Source: Anolis sagrei (Eukaryota > Chordata > Lepidosauria > Squamata > Anolidae). Taken from it: a stretch of 64,000 bases of DNA. The notes beneath the pieces were generated by a model that worked only from the letters and a program-made list of their open reading frames with translations, had not been told where the DNA came from and ran no database searches. The DNA lies in NCBI RefSeq assembly GCF_037176765.1, contig NC_090022.1:50717209-50781208 (forward strand), read 5' to 3'. Below are positions 1 to 11,499 of this stretch, in pieces; positions within the stretch are counted from its first letter, which is position 1, and each line of letters opens with the position of its first letter. Made by a program: the position numbers and the translations under genes.

Positions 1-1
1 A

Positions 2-575
2 GCAGAGAACCTGATGAACCAACCTGGACACAGCATATTATTTGAGAACACAGAAATGCTGGACCACTCTAACAACTACCATGTCAGGCTACACAGAGAA
101 GCCACTGAAATCCACAAGCATGAATGACAAAACATGAAATTGAACAATATCTGGCTACTAGTATTAAAAACCTCTAAAATTATAATAGTAAATAAAGAAC
201 AACACTCAAACACAGGGGAACTCCAAACAAGAAACCATCAGGGGCAGCCATCTGAAACCATCTCAACAAAGGATTCCCCCAGGCAGTAACAAGCCACACC
301 TAAAAACTGTCAGGCCATCAAATGCTAATCAAGGCAACCAACTGAAACATCCACATCTAGCTCCAACAAACAAGAGTTCTTTCTCCCACCCTGGATTTTC
401 CACAGATATATAAACCCAATTTTCCTAGTTCCAACAGGCCTCACAACCTCTGAGGGTGCCTGCCATAGATGCAGGCAAAACGTCAGGAGAGAATGCTTCT
501 AGAACATGGCCATACAGCCTGAAAAACCTACATCAACCCAGTGATTCCGACCATGAAAGCCTTCAACAACACAGG
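2..575 (+). mobile_element. Penelope-like element, 3' end (GIY-YIG C-terminus plus terminal repeat)
   Basis: Positions 2-127 read in one frame as the end of a protein: HSILFENTEMLDHSNNY, then HVRLHREATEIHKHE and a stop. This resembles the C-terminal GIY-YIG endonuclease of Penelope-like retroelements. About 450 bp of non-coding 3' sequence follows, ending in a segment (about 425-575) that recurs at 10.1, 12.7, 27.0 and 39.2 kb. That terminal segment holds a hammerhead-ribozyme-like core at 447-487. The window edge cuts the element. The family is inferred from the protein end and the terminal repeat; no search was run. Confidence 0.7.
447..487 (+). ncRNA. hammerhead-ribozyme-like core, copy 1
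   Basis: A CCT, a CTGAGG-type box, an inverted repeat (GCCTGC/GCAGGC around a 7-nt loop), an AAAA close to the GAAA box, then CGTC and AGG appear in order. The CCT can pair with AGG as a short stem I, and cleavage would fall after GTC. This copy departs from the consensus in both conserved boxes, so it is probably a decayed version of the copy at 27028-27068. Hammerheads are a known feature of Penelope-like elements. Confidence 0.45.
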
Positions 576-589
576 TTTTAATATTTTCC

Positions 590-1440
590 ATTGTTTTGTT
601 TGCTTGTCTGTGCAATCCCTGAAGGGTCCTACTAGTTCCTTGGATATGTCAAAGTTACTTGTCCCTATTTTACAGTGATCTCTTGAGCTTCAGCAACCTT
701 ATGGATTTTCTTCATTTGATGTTTCACAGTGCATTATTTTCCTTATTTTTTACGTGCTCATTTATGTTATGTGAGTTCGGCTAGTATGCTTTGTTTTGCT
801 TTATATGTACATATTTAGCTACAGTTCAGTTATGGATTAATGATATGGTTTCCTAAAAGATCTTGGTGGGTTAAATTAAATTACAATTGAACCAAGCCCA
901 GCCTAGCTGAGAGTATTTCAGTCTGGTTATGCACATATATACAGTAGTTTATGTATCAATGACGTGAAGTCAGGTTTTTTTTTCATGAGCTTGCTTTTCA
1001 ATACACCTAAAGGTTCATATTATTAAAATGGAGTGAGAGTAGAGGTCAAGTTAACATGAGTATAATGAGATCTTGAGACCAAGTTACCATAAGTATAATA
1101 AGAATTAAGTAAATCATACACAGAGGACTGAAATTTGTAATTACAAACAGAAGGTTCTGGGAGACTGCATTAATAGTGGATCTGCTCATCTCTTGTTCAA
1201 AGCTTCATGGTGTCTTATTGTACTTATTTTGAAAATGTTACAAAATACATTCGTCTGGTACGTCTCCACTAATGTAATCCTAAGAATGAACTATGAACCT
1301 TTGGCTAGTTTTTCCTTGTGGGGTCAGGGTGGTAGGGCCCCATCTGGAACAGTGTCACGCGTATTTTAGTGTTGCGTTGGCTGTGACTTAATTATACAGC
1401 TGAAACTAGAAGACTCTTTGTGTATCTGAGGGGGAACAGG
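590..1440. other. unannotated intergenic stretch
   Basis: I see no coding exon, RNA gene or clear repeat in this AT-rich segment. It separates the Penelope-like end from the LINE that follows. Confidence 0.5.
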
Positions 1441-1444
1441 CAAA

Positions 1445-2345
1445 TATTTATTTATCATGTCAGAAGTGAATCGAGGGTACAGTTATAATGTATTTAAAAA
1501 CACAAACAAAGTTCAAAACTCGGCATTATGCTAAATGTCCTTTGACCAGAAGCTGGCCACTTGGAGTGTCTCTGTGAGAAGATCCTCCATTATGCATGTA
1601 GTAGGGCTCAGGTTGCATTGTAGTAGGTGGTCTGTGGTTTGTTCTTCTCTGCACTCGCACATTGTGGACTCCACTTTGTAGCCCCATTTCTTAAGGTTAG
1701 ATCTGCATCATGTGGCAGTCTGTTCAGCGCCTTCCAGCTTGCACAGTCTTCTGTGTGCCGAGGAGGGAGTCTGTCATCTGGTATCATCCACTGATTGAGG
1801 TTGCAGGCTTTAGTCTCTCATTTTTGGACTTTTGCTTGCTGAGGTGTTCCTGCAAGTATCTCTGTAGATCTTAGGAAGCTATTTCTTGATTTAAGGCACT
1901 GGTATGCTGGTTCATATCTGAACAGAGGATGGCCTGGATATGTCAATGCCTTGGTCCTTTCATTATTGGCTGCTTCTTTCTGGCGGATGTCAGGTCATGC
2001 AATACCGGCTAAACCGTATAATTTCTCCAGTGGTGTGGGGTGTAGACATCCTGTGATAATGTGGCATGTTTCCTTAAGAGCTACATCCACTGTTTTAACA
2101 TAGTGTAATTTATTCCACACTGGGCATGTGTATTTAGCAGCAGAGTAGCAAAGCTCAAGGTCAGATGTCTTCACTGTGTCTGGTTGTGATCCCTAGGTTG
2201 TGCCAGTCAGCTTTCGTACGATATTACTTCTAGCACCCACTTTTTGCTTGATAGTCAAACAGTGCTTCTTATATGTCAGAGCACAGTTCAGAGTAACTCC
2301 CAGGTATTTTGGTGTACTGGTATGAGACATGTCATTTTCTCATAT
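1445..2345 (-). mobile_element. non-LTR retrotransposon 3' end, probable R4 clade
   Basis: The minus strand matches the sequence at 50170-50690 over several hundred bases. Its conceptual product contains the KWGYKVES...[11 protein letters not shown] pattern typical of the C-terminal region after the reverse transcriptase in some LINEs. CR1, L2 and BovB are all separately recognisable here and differ from it. R4 is the remaining LINE family I know to be common in lizards, so the clade is assigned by elimination. The reading frame is broken. Confidence 0.5.
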
Positions 2346-2364
2346 CCCACACATGCTAATATGG

Positions 2365-2480
2365 CATGTGTAGGATATGAAAGAAGCTTCCCCGCAAGAT
2401 CATAACACATTTGGAAATCCCCTGGGCAACGTCTTTGTAGAGGATTGATTTTCTCACACCAGAAGTGACTTGCAGCATGC
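2365..2480 (-). mobile_element. SINE fragment (squamate family, shared with 16.8 and 34.6 kb)
   Basis: The sequence CCCCTGGGCAACGTC, followed about 40 bp on by CACACCAGAAGTGACTTGCA, is shared with 16930-17000 and 34710-34770. This is a dispersed short element with a fixed 3' end. Here it abuts the LINE and a trinucleotide microsatellite. Confidence 0.5.
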
Positions 2481-2493
2481 AACCAAACAAGCA

Positions 2494-2536
2494 AATAATA
2501 ATAATAATAATAATAATCATCATCATCATCATCATT
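2494..2536. repeat. (ATA)n/(ATC)n microsatellite
   Basis: About 43 bp of trinucleotide repeat passes from an ATA-type run to an ATC-type run. Confidence 0.9.
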
Positions 2537-2597
2537 TTGTGATACGAAATCCAGTATATATATCTCGTTCGCTGTGACATACTGTGTTTTGTGTCAG

Positions 2598-2690
2598 TAT
2601 AACAACAACAACAACAACAACAACAACAACTTTATTTATAGACTGCCCTCTCTTCCTAGGGGGCTCAGAGTGGCTGTAAAGCGTGTGTAT
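2598..2690 (-). mobile_element. (AAC)n tract with L2-type 3' end
   Basis: A run of AAC units leads into a TTTATTTATA...CTAGGGGGCTCAGAGTGGC motif. The same motif sits at the 3' end of the L2 LINE at 7.1-8.5 kb and at about eight other places in the window, usually next to an AT-rich microsatellite. Tail at the left means minus orientation. Confidence 0.5.
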
Positions 2691-3584
2691 GGCAGCCATT
2701 ATGTGCACATGTATTTATACATATATGCATCCTCAACCTACAAACAGCCCTTAAGGACCAAAAGGTTGGTTCCTGATTTAAAGCGGCATTTGATACTTAG
2801 CATGAGTACAACAAAAACCCCATCTTCCCACCCCTAGTCATTCCGGAGTCATTATTATGGTCCTGCTTCTGTTATTTTTAGCATGGCAACGTTACAATGT
2901 ATTCTCCAAGCTTCTTTGTTGGTTTAATGAAATTTCTAATTGTGAGCAAGGCTTTCTAATTTCGTCCTTTGGGGATATTTGAGACATTTTAAAAATTAAA
3001 TTGTTATTACAATTAAAGGTCGTAAAAAGGGACTGCAGGATTAGCCTGAGTACTGGAGTAACCTGAATATCAAAGTATTAAACCCAAATGAACAGTTTTC
3101 TCCCTCGGGCATCAAGGGGCTATAACAGCTGATGGTGACAATAAAGTTTAGGATACCATGGAGCACACAAAGTGTTTCTTAAAACATATTTCTCACTAGT
3201 TACTTGAAATGTTTAGATCTGCTTTGGAAATCATATTTGCCTGTGGTAAGAGTGGGAGGATCAAATGTGTTCCTTTGTCAGTGACAAGCTAAGCACTGTT
3301 TAAGCTAAGAGATGACCTGAAAGACTGAATCCATCTATCCAAAGATGATGACAAGATAGTTGAGTATGTACTTATCACAACTAATTCAATCCAAAGTACT
3401 GAGTCATGACACACTTTCTGCTGGGGTATTTTTCACCTGAGGATATTAAGGCCTTCATCTGAAAATATAGTTTTTCAAGAAAGAGATGAAATATATCTGA
3501 ACAACTCCAGAATAATCTTGTCCCCAGGCACCGTGCATGCATTAATAGCCATATACATTTCTAAATACAGTATTGTGATTATTA

Positions 3585-3930
3585 TAAAAAGTTGAGCATT
3601 ATCCAAAATGCTTGGAACCAGGAATATTTTAGAATTCAAAGTTTTTTGAATTTTTGAATAATTATAGTTGAATATATGTACATAATGAAATATCTTGGAA
3701 GGGGGTCGCAAATCTAAATAGGAAATTAATTTATGTTTCATCTAAATCTTGTACATGTAAATTTGTATACGATATTTTCGATAATTTTGTTCATGAAACA
3801 AACTGTGTGTATATTGAACCATCGGAAAGTAAGGGCATCACTAGCTAAGCCAAACATGTAGACAATTTTGGATTGAGGAACATTTCAGATTTTGGAATTC
3901 TAGATAAGGCATGCTCAACATGTAGTGTGG
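3585..3930 (+). mobile_element. Tigger/pogo-like non-autonomous DNA transposon (type 2)
   Basis: It begins with TTATCCAAAATGCTTGGAAC and ends about 340 bp later with AGATAAGGCATGCTCAAC. In between come an ACATAATGAAATATCTTGG motif, TTATGTTTCAT and CATTGAACCATCGGAAAG. The copy at 17975-18312 has the same blocks in the same order. The layout resembles small Tigger-derived elements known in vertebrates; the assignment is from memory. Confidence 0.6.
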
Positions 3931-4074
3931 AGACATTCATTTACTGAACTCCTTTTTAGCAGGGATTTCTGTCTTGATATTCCCCAACAAGGTTGACGAT
4001 TATAAGAGACTATAGGAACACATGTCAGATGGTCATAAGACTGTTTTTGAGTGTTGTAAAAAGGTCAGCACAAA

Positions 4075-4192
4075 AATCTCAAAGCATCATCTGTCAGAGA
4101 TGCTTTGAATGTGATTTTCCTGCTTCTTGGCAGGGGGTTGGACCGGATGGCCCACAAGGTCTCTTCCAACTCTATGATTCTATGAAAACCTA
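4075..4192 (+). mobile_element. CR1 LINE, 3' end
   Basis: It carries the CR1 3' terminus: GTTGGACCGGATGGCCCAC, then GGTCTCTTCCAACTCTATGA and a final TTCTATGA repeat. This is a 5'-truncated copy of about 115 bp. Confidence 0.85.
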
Positions 4193-4804
4193 AGTAAACT
4201 AAAATAAAAATGGTAAGGACGGCACTAAAGCCAGTCTACCAGTGTTTTCTATTGAGTTCCTCTAAAAGAACAGTAATTTCACTGCCTGTTAAAAACACTG
4301 GTGACACTCAATCCAGCACTGTGGGTTGAGGGAGTGTTGTGCAGCCATGGCCTTATAATCAGGACAACTACCTTTTTGTAATTACACTAACTGTCCTGTA
4401 TATATCGGTGAACATGAAAGAGGGCTTCAAATGTTTGCATGTGCCTCCAAGCCCTAGAAGTCACAGGAAGTTTCTGTTTACTAACAGTAGGCTGGGTCCC
4501 AGATTATTTCAAAGACTATATGAGGTAAGGCCAATGGGCTGTAGTTGGCCATCCCTATTTGAACATCTATTGTTTTGTCGACATAGCTTTTCTTGATTCA
4601 CAAATTTCCCTACTTTTGTAATCTGATGGTTACAAAACTGCTGGTCTCTATCTGAATGATCCAAATCAGGTACTTTCTAGGCACCGTATCATTATAATTA
4701 CAGCTCATACAAAAAAGGCCGGGTTTTTAGTTCTCTGCTATTCATGCTGAACTGAAACGAAATGTTTCCTCTCTTGGGCATGATGGAAATATACTACTGG
4801 ACAG

Positions 4805-5010
4805 TGTTGTTATGTACCATCGGACTCACTTATAGTGATCCTATCCTGGGGCTTTCTTGGAAAGATTTATTCACATCGCTCTTCCTCTGAGGCTTCGAGA
4901 AGTGTGACTTGCCCAAGGTCACACAATGTGTTTCCTCGACCAAGTGAGTGTTGGAACTGTGGTCCAACAGTCCAGCTACTACACAACACTCACTCTTACT
5001 CTATCCTTAA
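4805..5010 (-). mobile_element. tRNA-derived SINE (reverse orientation)
   Basis: GAAGTGTGACTTGCCCAAGG, followed by a degenerate promoter box and ACACAACACTCACTC, is the reverse complement of a SINE also seen at 45600 (plus) and 62165 (minus). The family has tRNA-like A and B boxes and a TGTTGGACTA motif. The copy is diverged. Confidence 0.6.
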
Positions 5011-5189
5011 TGAAGTGCCAACTAAGAAAGCTATCATTCCTGAAGATTATCCGTGTTGTGTCTCTCTAGCACAATCAGCTTGGAAATCCTTACACATGAC
5101 CATGCATAAATAGGGCAGCCAAGATCCCTAATTCTGAAAGGAACAGTAGGATTAGCAAACTTTTTGACATGGTTTAACTTTCTTAAGTT

Positions 5190-6345
5190 TCATGCAAGGA
5201 AGACTCCAGCAATACATGGAGCGAGAGTTGCCAGATGTACAAGCTGGGTTTAGAAAAGGCAGAGTAACAAGAGACCAAATTACCAATATCCACAGAAAAA
5301 TGGAGGAATGTAGGGGGTTTCAAAAGAAATTCTGTTTAATTGGCTATTCTAAAGCCTTTGACTGTGTGGATAATAATAAATTGTGGCAAGTTCTTGGTGG
5401 TATGGGGATACCAAGTCACCTTGTCTCTCTCCTGAGTAGCAACAGTAAGAACTGACCATGGAACAACCGACTGGTTCAAGATTGGGAAAGGAGTACAGCA
5501 GGGTTGTATTCTCTCACCCGACCTATTCAACTTGTATGCAGAACACATCATGCAATGTGTGGGGCTTGACGAATCCAAGGCTGGGATTAAAATTGCTGGA
5601 AGAAACATTAACTACCTTAGATATACAGATGATACCACTTTGATGGCTGAAAGCAAGGAGGAGCTGAGGAGCCTACTAATCAAGGTGAAAGAAGAAAGTG
5701 CAAAAGCTGGGTTGCAGCTAAACATCAAAGAAACCAAGATTATGGCAACCAAACTGACTGATAACTGGGAAACAGAGGGAGAAAACATGCAGTGACAGAC
5801 TTCGTATTTCTAGGCACACAGATTATTGCAGACACAGACTGCAGCCAGGAAATCAGAAGATGTTTACTTCTTGGGAGGAGAGCAATGACCAATCTCGATA
5901 AAATAGTGAAGAGTAGAGATATCACCCTGTCAGCGAAGATCTGCATAGTTAAAGCAATGGTATGAGTGAAAGAAGATAGATGCTTTTGAACTGTAGTGCT
6001 GGAGGAAAATTCTGAGAGTGCCTTGGACCGCAAGAAGATCAAACTAGTCCATACTACAGGAAATAAAGCCCGACTGCTCATTAGAGGGAAGGATAGTAGA
6101 GGCAAAGATGAAGTATTTTGGCCACTTAATGAGGAGACAGGAAAGTGTGTAGAAGATAATGATGCTGGGGAAAATGGAAGGAAAAAGGAAGAGGGGCCGA
6201 CCAAGGGCAAGATGGATGGACGGTATCCTTGAAGTGACTGGCTTGACTCTGAGGAAGCTGGGGGTAGTGACAGCCAGCAGGGAGCTCTGTGGTGGGTTGG
6301 TCCATGAGACCACAAAGAGTCAGAAGCGACTGAATGAATATACAA
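5190..6345 (+). mobile_element. RTE-BovB LINE, 3' part of the open reading frame (broken)
   Basis: Translation in shifting frames gives QAGFRKGRVTRDQITNIHRK, then GYSKAFDCVDNNKLW (motif A region), AGIKIAGRNINYLRYTDDTT (motif C region, YTDD in place of the usual YADD) and LNIKETKIMATK. This is the order of the BovB reverse transcriptase. The 3' end reads GTCAGAAGCGACTGAATGAA. At least three frame changes and stops break the frame, and the 5' half is missing. Related pieces lie at 30300 (minus) and 33545 (plus). Confidence 0.85.
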
Positions 6346-6349
6346 CAAA

Positions 6350-7030
6350 TGCCATGCAAGTGAACAGACCCCTCTCCTATTTTGTAATATAACAGACTTT
6401 TCTTTCTCTTTGTATGTATGTAAATGTAAAAGTTGATTTATTTGTGCTCCATGAAGAATTTGCTTATGTAATTCTCTTAGGTTCTCCCTTGTTCATAAAA
6501 ATTAATGTCCTCATTTCATTCAGTACTGGTCCTCCTATTCAGTATTGGAGATGGAATATCTAGTGTCTTTGTAGATGACGTTTTCTCAGAGGGCTTCCTA
6601 TTAGTTTCAATAAACTCAAGCTGTTAAGAGATTTACACTTCGGTGTTTGCAAAGCTACTGAACTGGAATATTTACTGAAGTGAGCTGTCCTTTGCTCTGT
6701 GACGAAAACAGAGCAGCAGCCAACAGAACCCTGACACTCAGAGTTAGATGAATCATTGCTAGATTATTATTCTTTTAATTTGCAAATAAAATATGTTTTA
6801 TATTCATAAGAAGAGTGAAACCCAGTGCTAGGCATTTGTGTTTGCCTGTGTGGCTCCATCATGTGGATCTGAGGTAACTTGGGGAAGTATGTGCTGCTTA
6901 TATTCTTTAAATAAGGAATTTGTTCTTAACTAATGATGAATATGCTGAAGAAATACAGCAGAGGAATCAGAAACAAAAATTAGAGCCCCAGGATTCAAAA
7001 ACTTACCAAAAGACATGAAATGTGCATGAC
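6350..7030. other. unannotated intergenic stretch
   Basis: No exon, RNA gene or clear repeat family is recognised between the BovB LINE and the CR1 fragment. Confidence 0.5.
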
Positions 7031-7033
7031 ATG

Positions 7034-7120
7034 GAATCATAGAATCATAGAGTTGGAAGAGACCTTGTGGGCTTTCCAGTCCAACACCCTACCAAGAAGC
7101 AGGAAAATCGTATTCAAAAC
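7034..7120 (-). mobile_element. CR1 LINE, 3' end fragment
   Basis: GGAATCATAGAATCATAGAG, followed by TTGGAAGAGACCTTGTGGGC, is the reverse complement of the CR1 3' terminus. Confidence 0.85.
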
Positions 7121-7139
7121 ATATCCTTCCATATTCCAA

Positions 7140-8545
7140 AATAAGGTTTCAAGATTATTCTTATTCTTATTACTATTATAATTATGTTTATTTATACCCT
7201 ACTTTTTCTCCCCAAAGGGGAGAAAGCAGCTTGACTTAAAAGCATCAATATACAATTTAAAATGCACAAAAGTACAAACAATAAAATAGAACTAAACACA
7301 AGCAGCATTTTAAAAAATCAGTTAAAATGCATCAAAACAGTTAAAAACCACAACACCCTCTGACTAGATCTTAGACACCTTCATCTTTAAAAGCCTGTCT
7401 GAATAAAAAGGTTTTAGCCTGCTGCCAGAAGGACAGCAGGGGGGAGGCCATTTTGGCTTCCCTGGAAAGAAAGAAGTTCCAGAGTGAAGGGGCAGCCACT
7501 AAGAAGGCCCTCTCACTTATTCCCACCGACCGAGCTTGAGAAGGGGGTGGGACTGAGAGAAGGGCCCCTCCTGAAGATCTCAGGCCCAGGCAGGTTCATA
7601 CAAATTGATATATATAGAGAGAGGCAGGGGAGGGAGAGGGAGAGGTCATACCAGCACTTTGAATTTTGCCGGAAACAGACTGGTAGCCAGTCAAGCTGCT
7701 GCAATGCGCGGGGGGGGGGGGGGGGGGGGGGGGTTGTCCGCTCCCTATAGCAGCAGTTCTTTGGTCCAGCTGAAGTTCTTGAGCGCTCTTCAGAGGCATC
7801 CCCACATAGAGCGTGTTACAGTAAAACAAACGGGATGTAACTAAGGCATGGACCGCCATGGCCAGATCTGGCTTCTCAAGGAACAGGCACAGTTGGCACA
7901 CAAGTTTTAATTGTGCAAATGCATTCTTGGCCATCGCCGACACCTGGGCCTCCAGGTTCAGCGTTGAGTCTAGGAGAACTCCCAAACTGTGGACCTATGT
8001 CTTCAGGGGAAGTGTAGCTCTATCCAGCACAGACAGGATCCCTATTCCCTGATCTGCCTTCTGGCTGACCAGAACTACCTCTGTCTTGTCTGAATTAAGT
8101 TTCAATTTGTTTGCCCTCATCTAGTCCATTACTGATGACATACTTTGGTTTAGAGTCAGGACAGCTTCCTTGGCATTAGATGGAAAGCAGAGTTGGATGT
8201 CATCTGCATACAGGTGGCACCATCTGCAAAACTCCAGATGACCTCTCCCAGTGATCTCATGTATATGTTAAACAGCACGGGGGACAAAATGGAAGCCTGA
8301 GGAATCCCAAGGGTCAATGGCCAAGGGTTTGAACAGGAGTCCCCCAGCACCACCTTATGGGTATGGTCCTCCAAGATGGGCTGGAGCCACTGCAAGACAG
8401 TGCCTCCCAATCTCATCCCAGTGTCGGGCCAGGAGGATACCATGGTCAATGATATTGAAAGCCAATGAGAGGTCCAGGGGAACCAATATTGACACACTCC
8501 CCATCTAGCTCTGTTAGTGTAGCAAGGCAGCAGCACTCTTTGGCA
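7140..8545 (-). mobile_element. L2-family LINE, 3' part (broken)
   Basis: On the minus strand, 8536-8156 encodes LGIPQASILSPVLFNIYM and a weakened FADG motif, the B'/C blocks of an L2-type reverse transcriptase. Then 7985-7700 encodes MGVLLDSTLNLEAQVSAMAK and AVHALVTSRLFYCNTLYVGM, typical of the L2 post-RT region. The 3' tail at 7140-7250 is AT-rich with a TTTATTTATACCC...AAAGGGGAG motif that recurs as isolated fragments through the window. The frame is broken, partly by a G run at 7710-7733. Confidence 0.8.
7710..7733 (+). repeat. homopolymer G run of 24
   Basis: Twenty-four consecutive G residues follow GCGC within the L2 remnant. It could form intra- or intermolecular quadruplexes. Its exact length in the source assembly is uncertain. 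Confidence 0.85.
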
Positions 8546-8665
8546 GAGAAGGCTAAAGATCTTGCAAAACTACAACTCCCACAGTTCCACAGCACTGAAT
8601 AGTAGTTAAAGTGGTGTCAAACGGCATTAATTCTGAAGTGTAGATGCATCCCCAGAAATTAATTG
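8505..8665 (+). mobile_element. palindromic MITE fragment (CACTCTTTGGCAGAG family)
   Basis: CAGCACTCTTTGGCAGAGAA, then CAAAACTACAACTCCCACAG and GGTGTCAAACGGCATTAATT, ending in GTGTAGATGCATCC. The same blocks occur at 53640-53890, 63125-63315 and 63925-64000. The family has terminal inverted sequence (gcatctacactgtag) and no coding capacity. Confidence 0.6.
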
Positions 8666-10068
8666 ACTCCTGAAATTTACATCAGGTTCAAATGGCTGCC
8701 CATCACAATAATAATTTTAAATTTCCATACTTTGAATCTGGGGAAAGCTATCTGTCCTAATGTGAATAAAAACCTGTCCATCTGTCAGAGGTCATCTTGG
8801 AGCAATGGAAGAAAGATGCCCCTCAAATTGTTAAAAAGCTGATCTAAAACAATCCAAGCCAATTGACTTAGTTCTCAAAGGACTCACCAATGAAAAGAAA
8901 TTGGCTTCCCAGAAACATGTTCTGAAGGGACCTTCCCCAAGAAAGAAGACAAGGATGAACATGTAGTGTTTACTTCCCTACATTGTGGGTGAAAACAGGG
9001 GTTCCAGAGTGGGAGTCCTGATCAGTGTAATGTTCTAGGGGAAATAGTTTCTCTTGGGGAATTGCTGTGCATTTGGTATAGCGTATATGTGGAGCGATTT
9101 CCACGTGTGTCAAAGAGCTGTCCGCCCACTACACATAAACACAGCCTGCCGCATTGTCTCTCTGATTAGCTCCATGTCAGGTGAAAATTAATAGGAAGAT
9201 TTAAATTATAACCCCTTTTATATTCTCTTGGCAGAGAATGGAAGGATCTTTAAATTCCAGGTAGTCTCACTAATTTGCATGAATACATCATGTTCAGACA
9301 TGAGGAAAATACCATTAAAGAAACTAAACAGATGTGAAGATTTGAACATGAATACATCAAGATGAAATCAAGCCATTGACTGACTAGCCCAGCTGTCTTG
9401 AGGATGGAGGCAAGAGCATTTTTACCCATGAGTTACACCCATAGAAATGTCCGGAGGTCTGAAAGTACCAGAGCAGTACTCCAACTTCTAGCAAGCAGTG
9501 GTAGACCCCAAGAGGGGGCATTGACCATTGGACCCAAAGCTTCTTTGGCCACTGGAGAGATATAGTACCGGCACTAGAGCCTGTGCCGTGGCAATCAGTT
9601 CCTTCCATTGGATCAAAATGGGAAAATGGGTTTAAAATAAACACAAACATGATAATTTCTGCTTCACCCACTGGTGTTATCCACTGTGGCAATATGCCTT
9701 TGGAAATGACAGTCAGGCCACCACATCATAGCACCCTCCTTGACTTTTCCAATCCTAGTTTAGGATATGTACTGTAAAGGCATTGCTTGAGAGCAAGCTG
9801 AATCCTCATATTATCCTGCTTGTAGGGAGTTATTATTTGGAAGTTATTACAGAGCTACAGTAACAGAAAATTGAAGTACAATTTTGGCACATACTGGGTG
9901 TGGTAAAGTGTTCACATGAGCATCCAAACATACTTAAATGTGTACATTCTGTAACACAGTTATAGTTCAGGAGAATGATCTCAGGTGAGTTACAATATCC
10001 AATAAATACTTATATAAACATTTTGCAACAACAAATGGCAGAAAAGGTAATTTGAGTATCTTTTATCC
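8666..10068. other. unannotated intergenic stretch
   Basis: About 1.4 kb without a recognised gene or repeat. Short open frames here have no family signature. Confidence 0.5.
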
Positions 10069-10069
10069 A

Positions 10070-10565
10070 AGCCGAAGGCTTTCATGGCCAGAATCATTGG
10101 GTTGCTGTGAGTTTTCCGGGCTATATGGCCATGTTCCAGAAGCATTCTTTCCTGACGTTTCGCTCACATCTATGGCAGGCATCCTCTGAGGTTGTGAAGT
10201 CTGTTGGAAACTAGGCAAGTGGGGTTTATATATCTGTGGAATGTCCAGGGTGGGAGAAAGAACTCTTGTCTATTTGAGACAAGTGTGAATGTTGCAGTCG
10301 GTCACCTTGATTATTTATTTATTTATTTTTATTTCCTATATATTTATACCCCACCCTTCTCCTCCTGAATTAGCATTGAATGGCATTGAAGCTTCAAAGT
10401 CTGGCTGGTTCCTGCCTGGGGGAATCCTTTGTTGGAAGGTGTTGGCTGGCCTTGATTGTTTCAAGGGAAAACAAGGGAAATCCTGACATGAAATAATCAA
10501 GGCCAACTAAGAACTCCCAACAAAGGATTCCCCCAGACAGGAATCAGCCAAGCTTTGAAGCTTGA
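10070..10565 (-). mobile_element. Penelope-like terminal fragment with inverted arms and a nested L2 tail
   Basis: GGCTTTCATGGCCAGAATCA opens the terminal repeat in reverse orientation, with a hammerhead-like core at 10151-10191. The segment 10311-10365 is an L2-type 3' end inserted in the element: CACCTTGATT precedes it and ATTAGCATTGAATGG resumes after it. Further on, 10385-10440 and 10510-10562 are inverted copies of each other around CCTGGGGGAATCC / GGATTCCCCCAG. Confidence 0.6.
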
Positions 10566-10630
10566 AGGGACCAGAATGTTTTGGATTTCAGGTGTTTTTT
10601 GGATCTTGAAATACACTTCCAAGCTCCATA
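10566..10630 (+). mobile_element. Tigger-like type 2 fragment
   Basis: GGGACCAGAATGTTTTGGAT resembles the start of the type 2 element at 3585 and 17975; only about 65 bp remain. Confidence 0.35.
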
Positions 10631-11076
10631 GAAAATAGATTAGAAGGTTTCCAATTATAAATACATGCAATGTGATGGGCAGCTTACTTAAATGTTTATA
10701 GCATATTCTAAATATTGCAGTAACAGCTCCATTCCTCAATTCTGAGCATCAGTTGTCACCTGAATTTATACCTTGTCAGTACTTGATTTGTTTCAGTGGT
10801 TTGCATCTCTTTCTTATTACTGTTCCACGAAAGGAAACTACTTAGCAGATGCCCAAATCCAATTTTCTAGCAATATGGACCTTGCAGATCTTGAGTCCTG
10901 ATGTTTAGTTTGTAAGCTGTTGTGACAAAGATCCAGATTGAAGTTGACAGGCTCTTGATAAAGTCGTGAAGCTGCCATGCTCCTGTTTTCAACAGCCTTC
11001 ACATTTCCTTAGTTTTTAAAAAGGGAGAAAGGATTTGAATCCTATTCAAAGGACCAAATGTGTTTCCTTGCACAAG

Positions 11077-11170
11077 ATAATAATAATAATAATAATGACA
11101 AAAACAGCAACACTTTATTTATATTCTGTTCTATCTCCCTGAGAGGATGCAGAGGAGATTGCAATATACA
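11077..11170 (-). mobile_element. (AAT)n with L2-type 3' end
   Basis: About 20 bp of AAT repeat, then ACTTTATTTATATTCTG and a CCCTGAGAGG block matching the other L2-type ends. Confidence 0.5.
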
Positions 11171-11227
11171 TAGATAGGCAAACATCCAATGCCTTTAATA
11201 CAGTGGAATGCACATACAAATACACAG

Positions 11228-11490
11228 GACAAAGGTAAAGGCTTCCCTTTTCATCTCCAGCTTTCTGGAGTTGGTGCTCAACTCTGGCCATGGGAGGTGC
11301 TCTTGTTCCATTTCCAAGCCAAGGAGCCCATAGATACCTCATGGTCATGTTGCTGGCATGGCTGCATGGGTGCCTTTATTACCTTCCCGCCAAAGCGGTG
11401 CCTACTGATCTATTCACATTTGCATGTTTTCGAACTGCTAGATTGGCAGGAGCTAGAGTTAACAGCGGGAGTTCACCCCGACCGGTATAT
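11228..11490 (-). mobile_element. Sauria-type SINE (reverse orientation)
   Basis: The reverse complement carries, in order, a diverged tRNA-like head, TAGCAGTTCGAAAACATGCA, a bipartite GCATGGCTGCATGGGTGC region, CTTCCCGCCAAAGCGGTGCC and the GGAGTTGGTGCTCAACTC end. It corresponds block for block to the plus-strand copy at 49190-49480. Sauria SINEs are abundant in squamates and are one of the main reasons for calling this genome a squamate. Confidence 0.8.
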
Positions 11491-11499
11491 TATTCAGTA

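Noticed and set aside
5740-6348. 202-codon frame on the minus strand
   Set aside because: It is antisense to the BovB LINE, whose plus-strand protein blocks are clear.
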